From positions 1-49,361 of IMG/VR virus record IMGVR_UViG_3300025430_000036: a DNA stretch of 49,361 nucleotides; one strand, written 5' to 3'. Below, one piece after another: positions 1 to 7,921 of this stretch. The notes below the pieces were generated by a model that saw only the letters and a program-made list of their open reading frames with translations, was not told where the DNA came from and searched no databases. This stretch comes from a virus. The position numbers and the translations under genes were made by a program. Numbering within the stretch: the stretch's first letter is position 1; each line of letters starts with the position of its first letter.

Positions 1-21
1 TGTAGAAGTTTTCAGTTACTT

Positions 22-1494
22 TTACGAGCATACTTTTACATTATATAATTTCTCAAAACGATCTGCGTCCGCACGGTCATTGACCATTGGTTCGCCTTTG
101 ATATTAAGACTTGTGTTTAGCAACATTGGACAACCTGTTACTACATACCATTTTTCTAGGAGTTCTCTAATTCCTGTGCCATCTTGCGGTACTGTCTGTA
201 TACGACTAGTGCCGTCATGGTGAACGATAGCAGGAAATAAGTCAGGATTCCTACAATGACCGATGACTTGCATATACCTAGTATCAACGAAACCACTAGG
301 CAAATGAAAATACTCGTTGACATGCTCCTCCAGAATGACTGGCGCAAATGGTCTAAATTCTTGTCTACGTTTAATTGCATTTACTCGATCCTTTATGTCG
401 GGTCCGCGAGGATCGGCGAGGAGACTTCTATTTCCAAGTGCTCTTGGTCCAAATTCTGCTCTTCCGGAAGCAACTCCAACGATTTTATCTGATAATAAAC
501 TATCGAGGATGGCATTGACAGGGTACGGTCCGCTGATTTCTGTACCAAGGAATGCGTTTTTGAACTCAATTGGGCCGCCGTAGGCAAGGGCAGCCGCACC
601 AAGGCTAGAACCAGCATCGCCAGGATTAGGCATAATCCAAATTTTTTCAAAATATTCACCAAGATTTCTATTAGCTAAACAATTAAGGGCAACACCGCCC
701 ATGTAACACAAATTAGTGCTCCACCCAAAGTCTTTTGCGCGGCGCATAACATTATATATCAAATTTTCACATAAAGCCTGGGCCGAACTGGCAATATCTT
801 CAATATCGTAATGCTCTCGCCAGTCCCAGCTTACGCCAGTGTGTAAGTTTTCTTTAAAAGTAAGATCCCACTCATTTTCCACCAACTGCATCTTCATTAG
901 TGTACTTGCTTGCTGGCTACCATAAGCGGCCATGCCCATAGTAATGTACTCATCTTCCATGGGCTTTAACCCAATTTCTTGAGTCATTGCTGTATAAAAT
1001 AAACCTATGCTATGTGGATACTTTTGTCCCCATAAGCGTTTGTATCTAGCTTGCCCGTCAACATATTCTGCTCCCCAGATACTAATGGTATCCCATTCCC
1101 CAATAGCATCAATAATCACTACAGTAGCTCGATCAAACGGGCTAGTTTGAAATCCTGCCGCCGCATGGCTTAAATGATGGTTGTGTGTACTAACCGGCAA
1201 TTTACCAAAGAAACCATGTAGTTGGTTTTTTAATATACTCTTTGTAGATAGCTTGTTCCATTCAACACTTTGGCCGCTATACAATTGACGTAACTGTTTC
1301 TTCCAGGGCGTTTCATAATATGCGACATGATCAATCGTGTATTGACCTAGCTCTGCAATCATATCAATATGTATATTAGGGTCGTTCTTAATCTTGCTAT
1401 AACGCTCTGCGTGTCCAGCATATACAATCTCACCGTTGTTGATTACTGTGGCGGCGGCATCATGGAAGCCAGCCGAGATTCCCAATATGTTCAT
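22..1494 (-). CDS. NodU/CmcH-type O-carbamoyltransferase
   Basis: This protein (490 aa) should transfer a carbamoyl group from carbamoyl phosphate, by way of carbamoyl-AMP, to a hydroxyl of a sugar or similar acceptor. The N-terminal TsaD/Kae1-like domain opens with GISAGFHDAAA (residues 5-15). It has the metal-binding HNHHLSH (104-110), IDAIGEW (128-134) and MGGVALN (265-271). The YrdC-like C-terminal domain shows GRAEFGPRALGNRS (344-357), RPFAP (381-385) and NTSLN (460-464). The first Met is the right start, because the conserved motif begins four residues later, so the 35-base overlap with the upstream gene is real. It is shorter than the roughly 550-600 residues usual in the family, and the C-terminus stops soon after the NTSLN block. 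It is the last gene of the 22 kb cassette visible here. The family call is firm; the acceptor is unknown. Confidence 0.93.
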   Translation of the reverse strand: MNILGISAGFHDAAATVINNGEIVYAGHAERYSKIKNDPNIHIDMIAELGQYTIDHVAYYETPWKKQLRQLYSGQSVEWNKLSTKSILKNQLHGFFGKLPVSTHNHHLSHAAAGFQTSPFDRATVVIIDAIGEWDTISIWGAEYVDGQARYKRLWGQKYPHSIGLFYTAMTQEIGLKPMEDEYITMGMAAYGSQQASTLMKMQLVENEWDLTFKENLHTGVSWDWREHYDIEDIASSAQALCENLIYNVMRRAKDFGWSTNLCYMGGVALNCLANRNLGEYFEKIWIMPNPGDAGSSLGAAALAYGGPIEFKNAFLGTEISGPYPVNAILDSLLSDKIVGVASGRAEFGPRALGNRSLLADPRGPDIKDRVNAIKRRQEFRPFAPVILEEHVNEYFHLPSGFVDTRYMQVIGHCRNPDLFPAIVHHDGTSRIQTVPQDGTGIRELLEKWYVVTGCPMLLNTSLNIKGEPMVNDRADADRFEKLYNVKVCS

Positions 1495-2116
1495 ATAATT
1501 TGTCTGCTACATTTTTGTGACCAGCATCAAGGAAATGGCCGCCAGGGCCCTTTTTGCATCCGTTTGTCCATTCTGACATACCTGCTCGAGGCCAACCTAA
1601 AAACTGTTTATCATTGATTAATTTATTGTAGTGTTTATATTTAGAGCCAAATGTAGTTTTGTAGTATTCATTTCCTACTGTGGCTATCATAATATATCTA
1701 ACTGCTTGATTTTCTAAGAAGCTCTGCACAAATATAATATCTTGCAAATACTTAGCGTACAAATATTCGCTATTTTGGTGAAGTGTAATGTACTGCCTAA
1801 GTTCATCGCGCCAAGGCCAGTTTTGTCGAAATACCAATCGAGGCTGACTACCGGGCCAAACGCTAAAGTTCCCGCCGTCGTCACTAAATTCCATTCGTCC
1901 GGGACTGGACCAGCCAATTACAACTAAATCGGGTTTTTCGTTGGTGGCAAAGTAATTAAGTAATTGTCTTGCCATTCCGGTATTATTATTTGCCGGTTCG
2001 CCAAGATTAACTAGATCGTATGTGAGGGAATTAGCTAATAGCTGTGGCCAAGAGTTAGCTCTATCCTCTAGCTCTTCGCCAAAGGTAAAGCTATCGCCTA
2101 TTGTCAGTAATTTCAT
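1460..2116 (-). CDS. SGNH/GDSL hydrolase-like protein
   Basis: A 218-residue protein with an intact block I, GDSFTFGEEL (Gly7-Asp8-Ser9, Ser9 as likely nucleophile). Block III fits LGEPANNNTG near residues 57-66, and a C-terminal DAGH (197-200) fits the catalytic Asp-His pair. SGNH proteins cleave or transfer ester groups such as acetyl on sugars and lipids. There is no signal peptide, so it probably acts in the cytoplasm. It overlaps the carbamoyltransferase start by 35 bases, and a 69-base gap separates it from the upstream gene. It is one of seven SGNH-like proteins in the cassette and one of three with an unaltered GDS. Substrate and direction (esterase or acyltransferase) cannot be read from sequence. 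Confidence 0.8.
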   Translation of the reverse strand: MKLLTIGDSFTFGEELEDRANSWPQLLANSLTYDLVNLGEPANNNTGMARQLLNYFATNEKPDLVVIGWSSPGRMEFSDDGGNFSVWPGSQPRLVFRQNWPWRDELRQYITLHQNSEYLYAKYLQDIIFVQSFLENQAVRYIMIATVGNEYYKTTFGSKYKHYNKLINDKQFLGWPRAGMSEWTNGCKKGPGGHFLDAGHKNVADKLYEHIGNLGWLP

Positions 2117-2185
2117 TTGTATATAAACGGATCTCTTTTGCGTAGTTCTTTTAACTTACGACGATAGTTTATTTCTAATTTAATT

Positions 2186-2740
2186 CTATTGTATAGATGT
2201 TTTAACCAATTCATTGATGGTGTCTTTCATTAATTGTGCAGCATCATAGTGCGCTTGTTCTAGGGGGTGATTTTCTGGACCTACATCATATTTATTCTCT
2301 ACTGCCCACTGGTAAAAACCTCTTGGTTCAGTTGTATTCCATGATTCTGTAGCTAGAGGAAACATAAACCATTTAGAGTAATCCAATTTACCAGTAATTA
2401 TGCAATTATCAGCACAGGTAAACATATAGGGAATACGTTTACTTTCTAATAATTCTTGTAGTCTACGGATATGATGATCGCTGTTGACATCATTGTCTCT
2501 AGTAGCCCATGTCCAACACACAACAACAAATATGTCCTTAACATCAATAGTTTGATTAATGTATGCAATCATTGTACTGGCTATTTCTTTATTACCAATG
2601 CCAGGGTATGCACAACATACGTAATCGTCGGCTAGTAGTGCGGGGAAAGTACTACGGCTAAAACCGTAAGGGCCTCCGTGCGGACTATCTGCTAGCTCAC
2701 TGCCCCAGATAAAGCTATCACCCCCGGCTACTATAATCAT
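2186..2740 (-). CDS. Short SGNH hydrolase-like protein
   Basis: At 184 residues this is the smallest SGNH-like protein here. GDSFIWGSEL at residues 7-16 supplies the Ser nucleophile (Ser9). YPGIGNKEIAS (about 59-69) fits the Gly/Asn oxyanion region. The C-terminal block is ENHPLEQAH, with His158 and His164, and has no clear Asp three residues before a His, so the catalytic pair may be altered. VVCWTWATRD (about 91-100) resembles the VIMW strand of its paralogues. The start overlaps the end of the 376-residue gene upstream by 23 bases. Function is inferred only from the fold signature and context. Confidence 0.65.
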   Translation of the reverse strand: MIIVAGGDSFIWGSELADSPHGGPYGFSRSTFPALLADDYVCCAYPGIGNKEIASTMIAYINQTIDVKDIFVVVCWTWATRDNDVNSDHHIRRLQELLESKRIPYMFTCADNCIITGKLDYSKWFMFPLATESWNTTEPRGFYQWAVENKYDVGPENHPLEQAHYDAAQLMKDTINELVKTSIQ

Positions 2741-3848
2741 ATCCAGGCTTCATCATGTCTATCTGCATTTGCTTGTAGTTCATATCGTTCCAGCAAAAGT
2801 CGTATGTGCGGCTCACATCACCGATTTCAATACGGTATATATCTAAATGATTTTTAAGTATTGCCCAAACATTCTCAGGATAGTTATTACCAAAAGAGCC
2901 ATCTAAATCAATTTGTCCCAGGGGCAAATATCCAAGGCTTAAGTTAGGATCGTTACGATCACGATTGTTTTGTTCTAGCCAACGATAAAAGCCTTCTAGT
3001 TCTTCGGTATGCCACGGACAATCTTTACCGCCCATAACAACATCTCTGCCCCACTCTACATCAAACTCACCACTATAATATTTTAGTTCGTTAATAGCTT
3101 CACATACAGTCGCAGTTAAATCAGGGGCATGTTCATCACGATAGACTTCAAATAGTGTTTTACCTATCTGTGTCCAATGCATATACACTCCGCCAAACAC
3201 ACGATCGTACCCGTTGGTAATAAAGCCTTGGCGATGCTCAGGGTTTAAGTCATAGCGTTGTGCTTGTAGGAATGTAGTAATTTGGCTAGGACGAATAAAC
3301 TGCGGAGTGCTTGCGTACTTACGTTGACTTAGACATAAGTTTTCCATTTCGTGACATAAGTTGTTTAGTTGACGTATGGCATATTTTGTTTCGTAGTCAG
3401 CTAGTTTATAGTACTCACTTAAACCCCAAACAGTTCCTTGTAAGCGTTCAAAGTGATTGTGTAGGATATTCATTACACTATGTTTAAGCCCAAGTCCTAG
3501 GTTACTTTCGTCCCAGCCTATAGGATATTCGTCTCCAAAGCGTACGGTGTCTGGTGTAAAGTATTCTTCAATTACATATGGCTTAGACCAAATGCCTTTA
3601 CGATTAAACAAGTTGATTGTATAGATAGCTTCGTTAAGTTCTCTACACAAGTAAGACAAGTTACGTGCTGTGTGCGGAAAGCCCATAAAGCAGAAATTCT
3701 TTTCTACTAGGTTTCCTGTTTGTAGTAATCCCTTTAATGCTGATACCCAATCTTGAGCCAGTAAGGTATCGTTTGGAACGATAGTATAGTCTACTAAGTC
3801 ATTCTTATCTAACGGGTTTCGTAATACTACTTTAATTGATTGAGTCAT
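2718..3848 (-). CDS. Conserved protein of unknown function in the cassette
   Basis: A soluble 376-residue protein that I do not recognise. It has no signal peptide, membrane segment or nucleotide-binding loop. It is rich in aromatic and acidic residues, with a His-bearing helical stretch near residues 120-135 (SVMNILHNHFERLQG) and a patch GDEYPIGWDESNLG just before it. A Cys-Pro-Trp-His (near 277) and scattered Cys and His residues could bind metal, but no known pattern fits. It overlaps the N-twitch radical SAM gene upstream by 17 bases and the short SGNH gene downstream by 23 bases, so it is likely co-translated with both. It may be a partner or substrate carrier for the radical SAM enzyme; that is a guess from position. 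Confidence 0.6.
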   Translation of the reverse strand: MTQSIKVVLRNPLDKNDLVDYTIVPNDTLLAQDWVSALKGLLQTGNLVEKNFCFMGFPHTARNLSYLCRELNEAIYTINLFNRKGIWSKPYVIEEYFTPDTVRFGDEYPIGWDESNLGLGLKHSVMNILHNHFERLQGTVWGLSEYYKLADYETKYAIRQLNNLCHEMENLCLSQRKYASTPQFIRPSQITTFLQAQRYDLNPEHRQGFITNGYDRVFGGVYMHWTQIGKTLFEVYRDEHAPDLTATVCEAINELKYYSGEFDVEWGRDVVMGGKDCPWHTEELEGFYRWLEQNNRDRNDPNLSLGYLPLGQIDLDGSFGNNYPENVWAILKNHLDIYRIEIGDVSRTYDFCWNDMNYKQMQIDMMKPGYDYSSRG

Positions 3849-5124
3849 ACCATTCTAGTGCTTGGGGTCGTAAAGACATAATGTCTCTAAAAGTATACAC
3901 GTCTTTTCGGATTTTTTCAAGTTCTAATACACGATGTTTGCCCTTACGTAGTCCAGCTTCCCATTCATTGGGCCACTGTTCCCGGAACGTAGGTCTAGAT
4001 TTAAGTTGGACCATTATGTCACGTAGTGCGCTGCTTTCTAAAGTAGCAATTATTTCGTCTACCCAAGGATGTAGTATTTCCCTAGGTAGTGCTAACGGTG
4101 ACATAATGATATCCGGGCTAAAACTAAAAACTACTTTGGCTAATACATCTACTCCGAGTTCTTTGGCAAGCGTTTGTATCTTGTTAACTTCAAAGAGTCC
4201 TGGTGTAGTAAGAGTGAAGTCCATACGCATTTGGCGGCGGTGATTACTGAACTCAACTCCCTTGCGGAAGTTCTCAAGCCACTGATTAAAATCAAGACCT
4301 GATCTAATATACTCTCCAATTCTGCCCGTGCCATCGATGCTTGCGCAGATTTGCCAGTCACGTAGCCCAGATAAAATATCCCTGTACAGATTGATACCGC
4401 GATAATTGACGCGACTAAGATTTGTGTTATACCTAGCGTAAACATTTTTTCCATCTCCAAGTTCTACGATACGCTTCATGTAACGCCAATGCTGTTCGTA
4501 CATTAAAGGTTCGCCTCCCACCCAATACACCTCTTCCACACGGTGCTCCTCAACAGCAGTAGCAAACTCTTGCTCCACCTGGGTGTCTTGAAACTTTTCT
4601 ATTTCTACCTCGACTTCAGGGCGCATCCAATTATTCTTTGGATTTGCGAAGTCGATCATTCCGTGTTGTTTTTGTTCGCTTTCCCAAGCACTAGACAACA
4701 TGTCGCCGCACATGCGGCATTTAAAATTACAGAGATTACTAAATCTGTAATCCCACGAAACTGGTTTCATTGTCGTGTAGCCTGTCACATCAGTATGTTC
4801 CATAGCTTGTAAATACTTATGCCCAAACAAACTGTTAAAATAACTACGGTAAACGTCTGTGTTTAATAGTTTATCGTTGCATACTTCGCACTCGGGTAAA
4901 GTTTCTCCTGCCATCATACGTCTGCGTACACTTTTCATATGTTCGCTATTCCAGTGTTCGTCCAGGGTAATAGGAATGTACTTGCCTGTGCCCGACTTAG
5001 TATCTATGTACTGCTCAAAGTTTTGCGCAGGTTCGCGTGACGCACAACACATACGTCGCTCAGTCTGAGGACTTAGGTAAGTGTGTACCCACGGGGCAAG
5101 ACATAGTGTTTCAGGTTTGGTCAT
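3832..5124 (-). CDS. Radical SAM protein with N-terminal twitch domain (copy 1)
   Basis: A 430-residue enzyme. The [4Fe-4S]/S-adenosylmethionine core is CNFKCRMC (Cys132, Cys136, Cys139), followed by the SAM-binding glycine motif GGEP (203-206). In front of the core is a SPASM-like half domain, normally C-terminal in SPASM enzymes: LCLAPWVHTYLSP with Cys8, the pair Cys26-Cys27, a helix typified by WNSEHMKSVRRRMMAGE, and Cys79-x2-Cys82. This matches the family known as N-terminal-twitch radical SAM proteins, found in phages and bacterial glycan loci. The twitch Cys residues probably hold an auxiliary Fe-S cluster. It overlaps the upstream SGNH gene by 14 bases. Class is certain; the reaction is unknown. 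Confidence 0.92.
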   Translation of the reverse strand: MTKPETLCLAPWVHTYLSPQTERRMCCASREPAQNFEQYIDTKSGTGKYIPITLDEHWNSEHMKSVRRRMMAGETLPECEVCNDKLLNTDVYRSYFNSLFGHKYLQAMEHTDVTGYTTMKPVSWDYRFSNLCNFKCRMCGDMLSSAWESEQKQHGMIDFANPKNNWMRPEVEVEIEKFQDTQVEQEFATAVEEHRVEEVYWVGGEPLMYEQHWRYMKRIVELGDGKNVYARYNTNLSRVNYRGINLYRDILSGLRDWQICASIDGTGRIGEYIRSGLDFNQWLENFRKGVEFSNHRRQMRMDFTLTTPGLFEVNKIQTLAKELGVDVLAKVVFSFSPDIIMSPLALPREILHPWVDEIIATLESSALRDIMVQLKSRPTFREQWPNEWEAGLRKGKHRVLELEKIRKDVYTFRDIMSLRPQALEWYDSIN

Positions 5125-5782
5125 TAATTAACTTATAGTAATAGTCGGCTATTTCTTCGTGGACCATATGATCTGTAATATGATAATACGGGCGATGTAC
5201 TAGTGTTTTATCAACGTAGTCCCACAAACATATTTCGCTACGATATTCCCGATATGATTCAAAATAGTCTTGTTTGACTTCGCCGTATTTTGGATGTTCA
5301 AATCCGCCTTGATCAAATGTAAACGGAATACCACTTGTTACTAATTTAGATAGCGTACCTTCGATGATTAACTCATTTTGGTGTACAGCAATATCTAAAT
5401 CAAAAAACTCATTGTGGTATAATTTTAACAGAGATAACTGTGTTTCGTCAAATACAGTAGTTTCATTTAAACTTGTTACAGAATAGCTTGTTACATTTTT
5501 AACAGGATCTGGATTGGTAATGTCAACGTAACGATCTAATAGATTATCAACGGTGTTGTCTTTAGTTAGTGGCACGTCTTTACGTATACTTGATGTTGCT
5601 AGATATATTATGTAATCCGCACCTTGCTCTATAGCACGTTGTACTTGTAACGCTATTTGAAAATTGCTTGCAGCCACACTACACAAATTTGTAACAGGAA
5701 CACGTTTAGCTAAACGGTCTGCCCAAGACAATCCGTGCTCAGGGTCACTAAATCCAAAACTATCTCCACAAATGTATATCAT
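5111..5782 (-). CDS. SGNH hydrolase-like protein
   Basis: A 223-residue protein that begins with MIYICGDSFGFSDPEHG; Ser8 is the expected nucleophile. SVAASNFQIALQVQRAI (about 37-53) corresponds to the block with Gly/Asn oxyanion residues, but the usual Gly is replaced. YIIYLATSS (58-66) is the next strand, where paralogues have VIMW. The C-terminal DHMVHEEIADYYYKL (Asp204, His205, His208) is the likely Asp-His element. It overlaps the GT10-like gene upstream by 4 bases (ATGA) and the radical SAM gene downstream by 14, which suggests coupled translation. The SGNH fold is likely; catalysis is less sure because blocks II and III are poorly kept. Confidence 0.68.
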   Translation of the reverse strand: MIYICGDSFGFSDPEHGLSWADRLAKRVPVTNLCSVAASNFQIALQVQRAIEQGADYIIYLATSSIRKDVPLTKDNTVDNLLDRYVDITNPDPVKNVTSYSVTSLNETTVFDETQLSLLKLYHNEFFDLDIAVHQNELIIEGTLSKLVTSGIPFTFDQGGFEHPKYGEVKQDYFESYREYRSEICLWDYVDKTLVHRPYYHITDHMVHEEIADYYYKLINDQT

Positions 5783-6714
5783 TTTGTAAACTCAAGTAAT
5801 GGCTTTATAATTTCATCGTTGAACATTTTTACTAATAATTCGTTATTATAAAAGTGATTACGGTTGTGTTCTAACTTTTCTTTTGTTACAGAATCTGTGA
5901 ATAATTTCCCACGTTTAAAATCCACGTACATCTGATCAAGTTGTCCAACAATAGCATTTAATCTATCTATGTTATTAAACATAGTGTCGTAGCTTTCATC
6001 AATAATGTGACCAAATGTTTCAAACCCTGCTGTGTGTAAGTACTTTAATGTTTCTGGACTTCCCCATACCACAAATGGATGTTGAAATGCGATCGGTTTA
6101 AATGTTTTTTCAGATATAAATGTAGGATAACGTGTACTGGCTTCTGAAACTAAACTAAATGTAGTTGATGTAAACCAAGCAGGATTTATGTATCGTTGCT
6201 CCACATCACCATCAATTATTTTATCGTTGGGTAACATAATTCCCTTTGATGTATAACTATACAAGGAGTCTGCTAAGTATGGTTCTACTTGTTTTAATAT
6301 TTCATCTCTATGCGGTCTAGTTAAACGCATAGTTGACAAAAAGAACTTATCCTGTGTACTAGTAATTTTAATTTTATCGTAGCCTAGTGCAATATACCAA
6401 AGTGCTTCGTTAAACCAAATCCAGTTTGCAGATTTTAGTGTTAGTATTTGATCTGTTGCTTGACTAGTAACAGTAATATCGTTGTCCCACATATATTCTA
6501 CAACAATTTTAAACCCTTGATTGATGTAGCGGTTAACCCAGTTATCTGTTTTATATTCCATACAAGGAACTACAATTATATCAGTTGCGGGATCGTATGT
6601 TTGAGCAAAGTCAATTGGTGCCCTAACAAAATACTCGTCAAACAGTTTCTCAAGATGGGCGGCGCTCCTAATAGTACTGTAACGCTCAGGATGGTATAAT
6701 AATCTTTTACGCAT
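5779..6714 (-). CDS. GT10-like glycosyltransferase family protein (EKT motif), copy 1
   Basis: This protein (311 aa) has FSLVSEAS (186-193) followed by SEKTFKPIAFQHPFVVWGS (201-219), then a conserved LHTAGFETFGHIIDESYD tail. The S/T-E-K-T-x-K/R-P element followed by a 'G/hP-hhxxG' strand resembles the donor-binding motif of GT10 alpha-1,3-fucosyltransferases (FEN...TEKL...G..PVV.G). Three paralogues in this window share it, with otherwise divergent N-termini. The N-terminal half has Rossmann-like strands (DIIVVP, KIVVEYMWD). It overlaps the neighbours by 8 and 4 bases. It is likely a GT-B transferase using a nucleotide sugar in the cytoplasm, but the donor is not deducible and a non-catalytic homologue cannot be excluded. 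Confidence 0.55.
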   Translation of the reverse strand: MRKRLLYHPERYSTIRSAAHLEKLFDEYFVRAPIDFAQTYDPATDIIVVPCMEYKTDNWVNRYINQGFKIVVEYMWDNDITVTSQATDQILTLKSANWIWFNEALWYIALGYDKIKITSTQDKFFLSTMRLTRPHRDEILKQVEPYLADSLYSYTSKGIMLPNDKIIDGDVEQRYINPAWFTSTTFSLVSEASTRYPTFISEKTFKPIAFQHPFVVWGSPETLKYLHTAGFETFGHIIDESYDTMFNNIDRLNAIVGQLDQMYVDFKRGKLFTDSVTKEKLEHNRNHFYNNELLVKMFNDEIIKPLLEFTK

Positions 6715-7921
6715 ATCCCATTGCTCTAGCTATCTCAGGATGCGTGTCCATAAAGTTTTGTCGACGATGTTCGTCTGTGCGTTTCATTTTAAATAAGAAC
6801 TCTTGACCATCACTACCTGTACCATTTTCGATAAACTTGATTACGCTATCAATTTCTTCGTGGTAAGCCACGTCCTTCCAGAACGTAGTCTTAAGTTTGT
6901 TTAATACTAGTTCCTGTGCTGCTGGAGTCATTTTCTGTATGCTCATATGATCTGGACTGTGCATCATATTAAAGTATACTGTACCAAATGGTTTAGTATC
7001 TGCCCACGCAAGTAGTTCATCTAAATAATAAACATTCTGTATGTTAATAGTAAAGCATAGTTGTGTAGTAATGTTTGGATAAAACAATCTGGCATTGTCG
7101 TGTACGCTGTCAATAATAGTATTTGCCAATTCCCACTCTGCTCCATATCGTTCGTATTCAAAACGATCGCCTACATTGTCAATACTAAATGCAATATCAA
7201 CACGACCAAAGTGTTCCCATAGTGCAAAGTATTCTGTGGGCAGTTGTGTGGCATTAGTATTATAGTGTATGTCAATATTCTTACTGTAACCTTGCTCTAC
7301 TGCGTATTCTAGTAGTTGGAAATGTTCCTGAATCATCCAAGGCTCGCCACCAGTAAACTCGAAGTACTTAATGTTAGGTAACAATGCTTTCATATTGTCC
7401 CAGAATGTTTCTGTTTTACGTGGCCAGGCGCCCGACTTCAACCAGGTATATGCAATATGCTCTTTCTTGTTAAAATCCTTAGGCATATAAGCAAGTTCTT
7501 CTTCGGCCCATTTACTACTAGACCACGACCCACAGATACGACATTTAAGGTTACAGATGTTGCCTAGTTTTAAATCAACAAACCATAATTGATCAGGATC
7601 ATCGTTTTCCCAATCCACTTGTTGATATAGTTCTTTTAATCTTACTTGACTATGTATACGCTTACTATCGCGGCCTGCGTCTTCTTCTTCCCAACAACGA
7701 CTACATGTCGCAGGCTTTTCTCCGTTACGAAATTGTTGTCGCAAGTTTTGCATATACTTACTATGATATGCTACTTCTATATTAGTTTCATTTAAATCGT
7801 ACTTCTTGCCAGCTTCGTCGGTGATTTCTTCGTGTGCCATACAGCAAGGACGAGTTGTACCCATTGGACTAGTTTCAATACTAACCCACGGCAACATACA
7901 AATAGTTTTTGGCAAGGTCAT
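6707..7921 (-). CDS. Radical SAM protein with N-terminal twitch domain (copy 2)
   Basis: A 404-residue enzyme with the cluster motif CNLKCRIC (Cys123, Cys127, Cys130) and TGGEP (190-194) for SAM binding. The N-terminal twitch region starts at ICMLPWVSIETSPMGTTRPCC (Cys8, Cys26, Cys27), followed by YHSKYMQNLRQQFRNGEKP and Cys73-x2-Cys76. The layout is nearly superimposable on the copy at 3832-5124. The strand after the core (FEFTGGEPWMIQEHFQLLEY) is the most conserved part among the five N-twitch copies. It overlaps the 439-residue paralogue upstream by 4 bases, making a tandem pair of radical SAM genes. It is a true radical SAM enzyme; the substrate is unknown. Confidence 0.92.
   Translation of the reverse strand: MTLPKTICMLPWVSIETSPMGTTRPCCMAHEEITDEAGKKYDLNETNIEVAYHSKYMQNLRQQFRNGEKPATCSRCWEEEDAGRDSKRIHSQVRLKELYQQVDWENDDPDQLWFVDLKLGNICNLKCRICGSWSSSKWAEEELAYMPKDFNKKEHIAYTWLKSGAWPRKTETFWDNMKALLPNIKYFEFTGGEPWMIQEHFQLLEYAVEQGYSKNIDIHYNTNATQLPTEYFALWEHFGRVDIAFSIDNVGDRFEYERYGAEWELANTIIDSVHDNARLFYPNITTQLCFTINIQNVYYLDELLAWADTKPFGTVYFNMMHSPDHMSIQKMTPAAQELVLNKLKTTFWKDVAYHEEIDSVIKFIENGTGSDGQEFLFKMKRTDEHRRQNFMDTHPEIARAMGYA

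Noticed and set aside
2117-2185. Separate promoter in the 69-base gap between two SGNH genes
   Set aside because: It has AT-rich stretches (TTTATATAC) but no -35/-10 pair with proper spacing and no ATAAATA motif.
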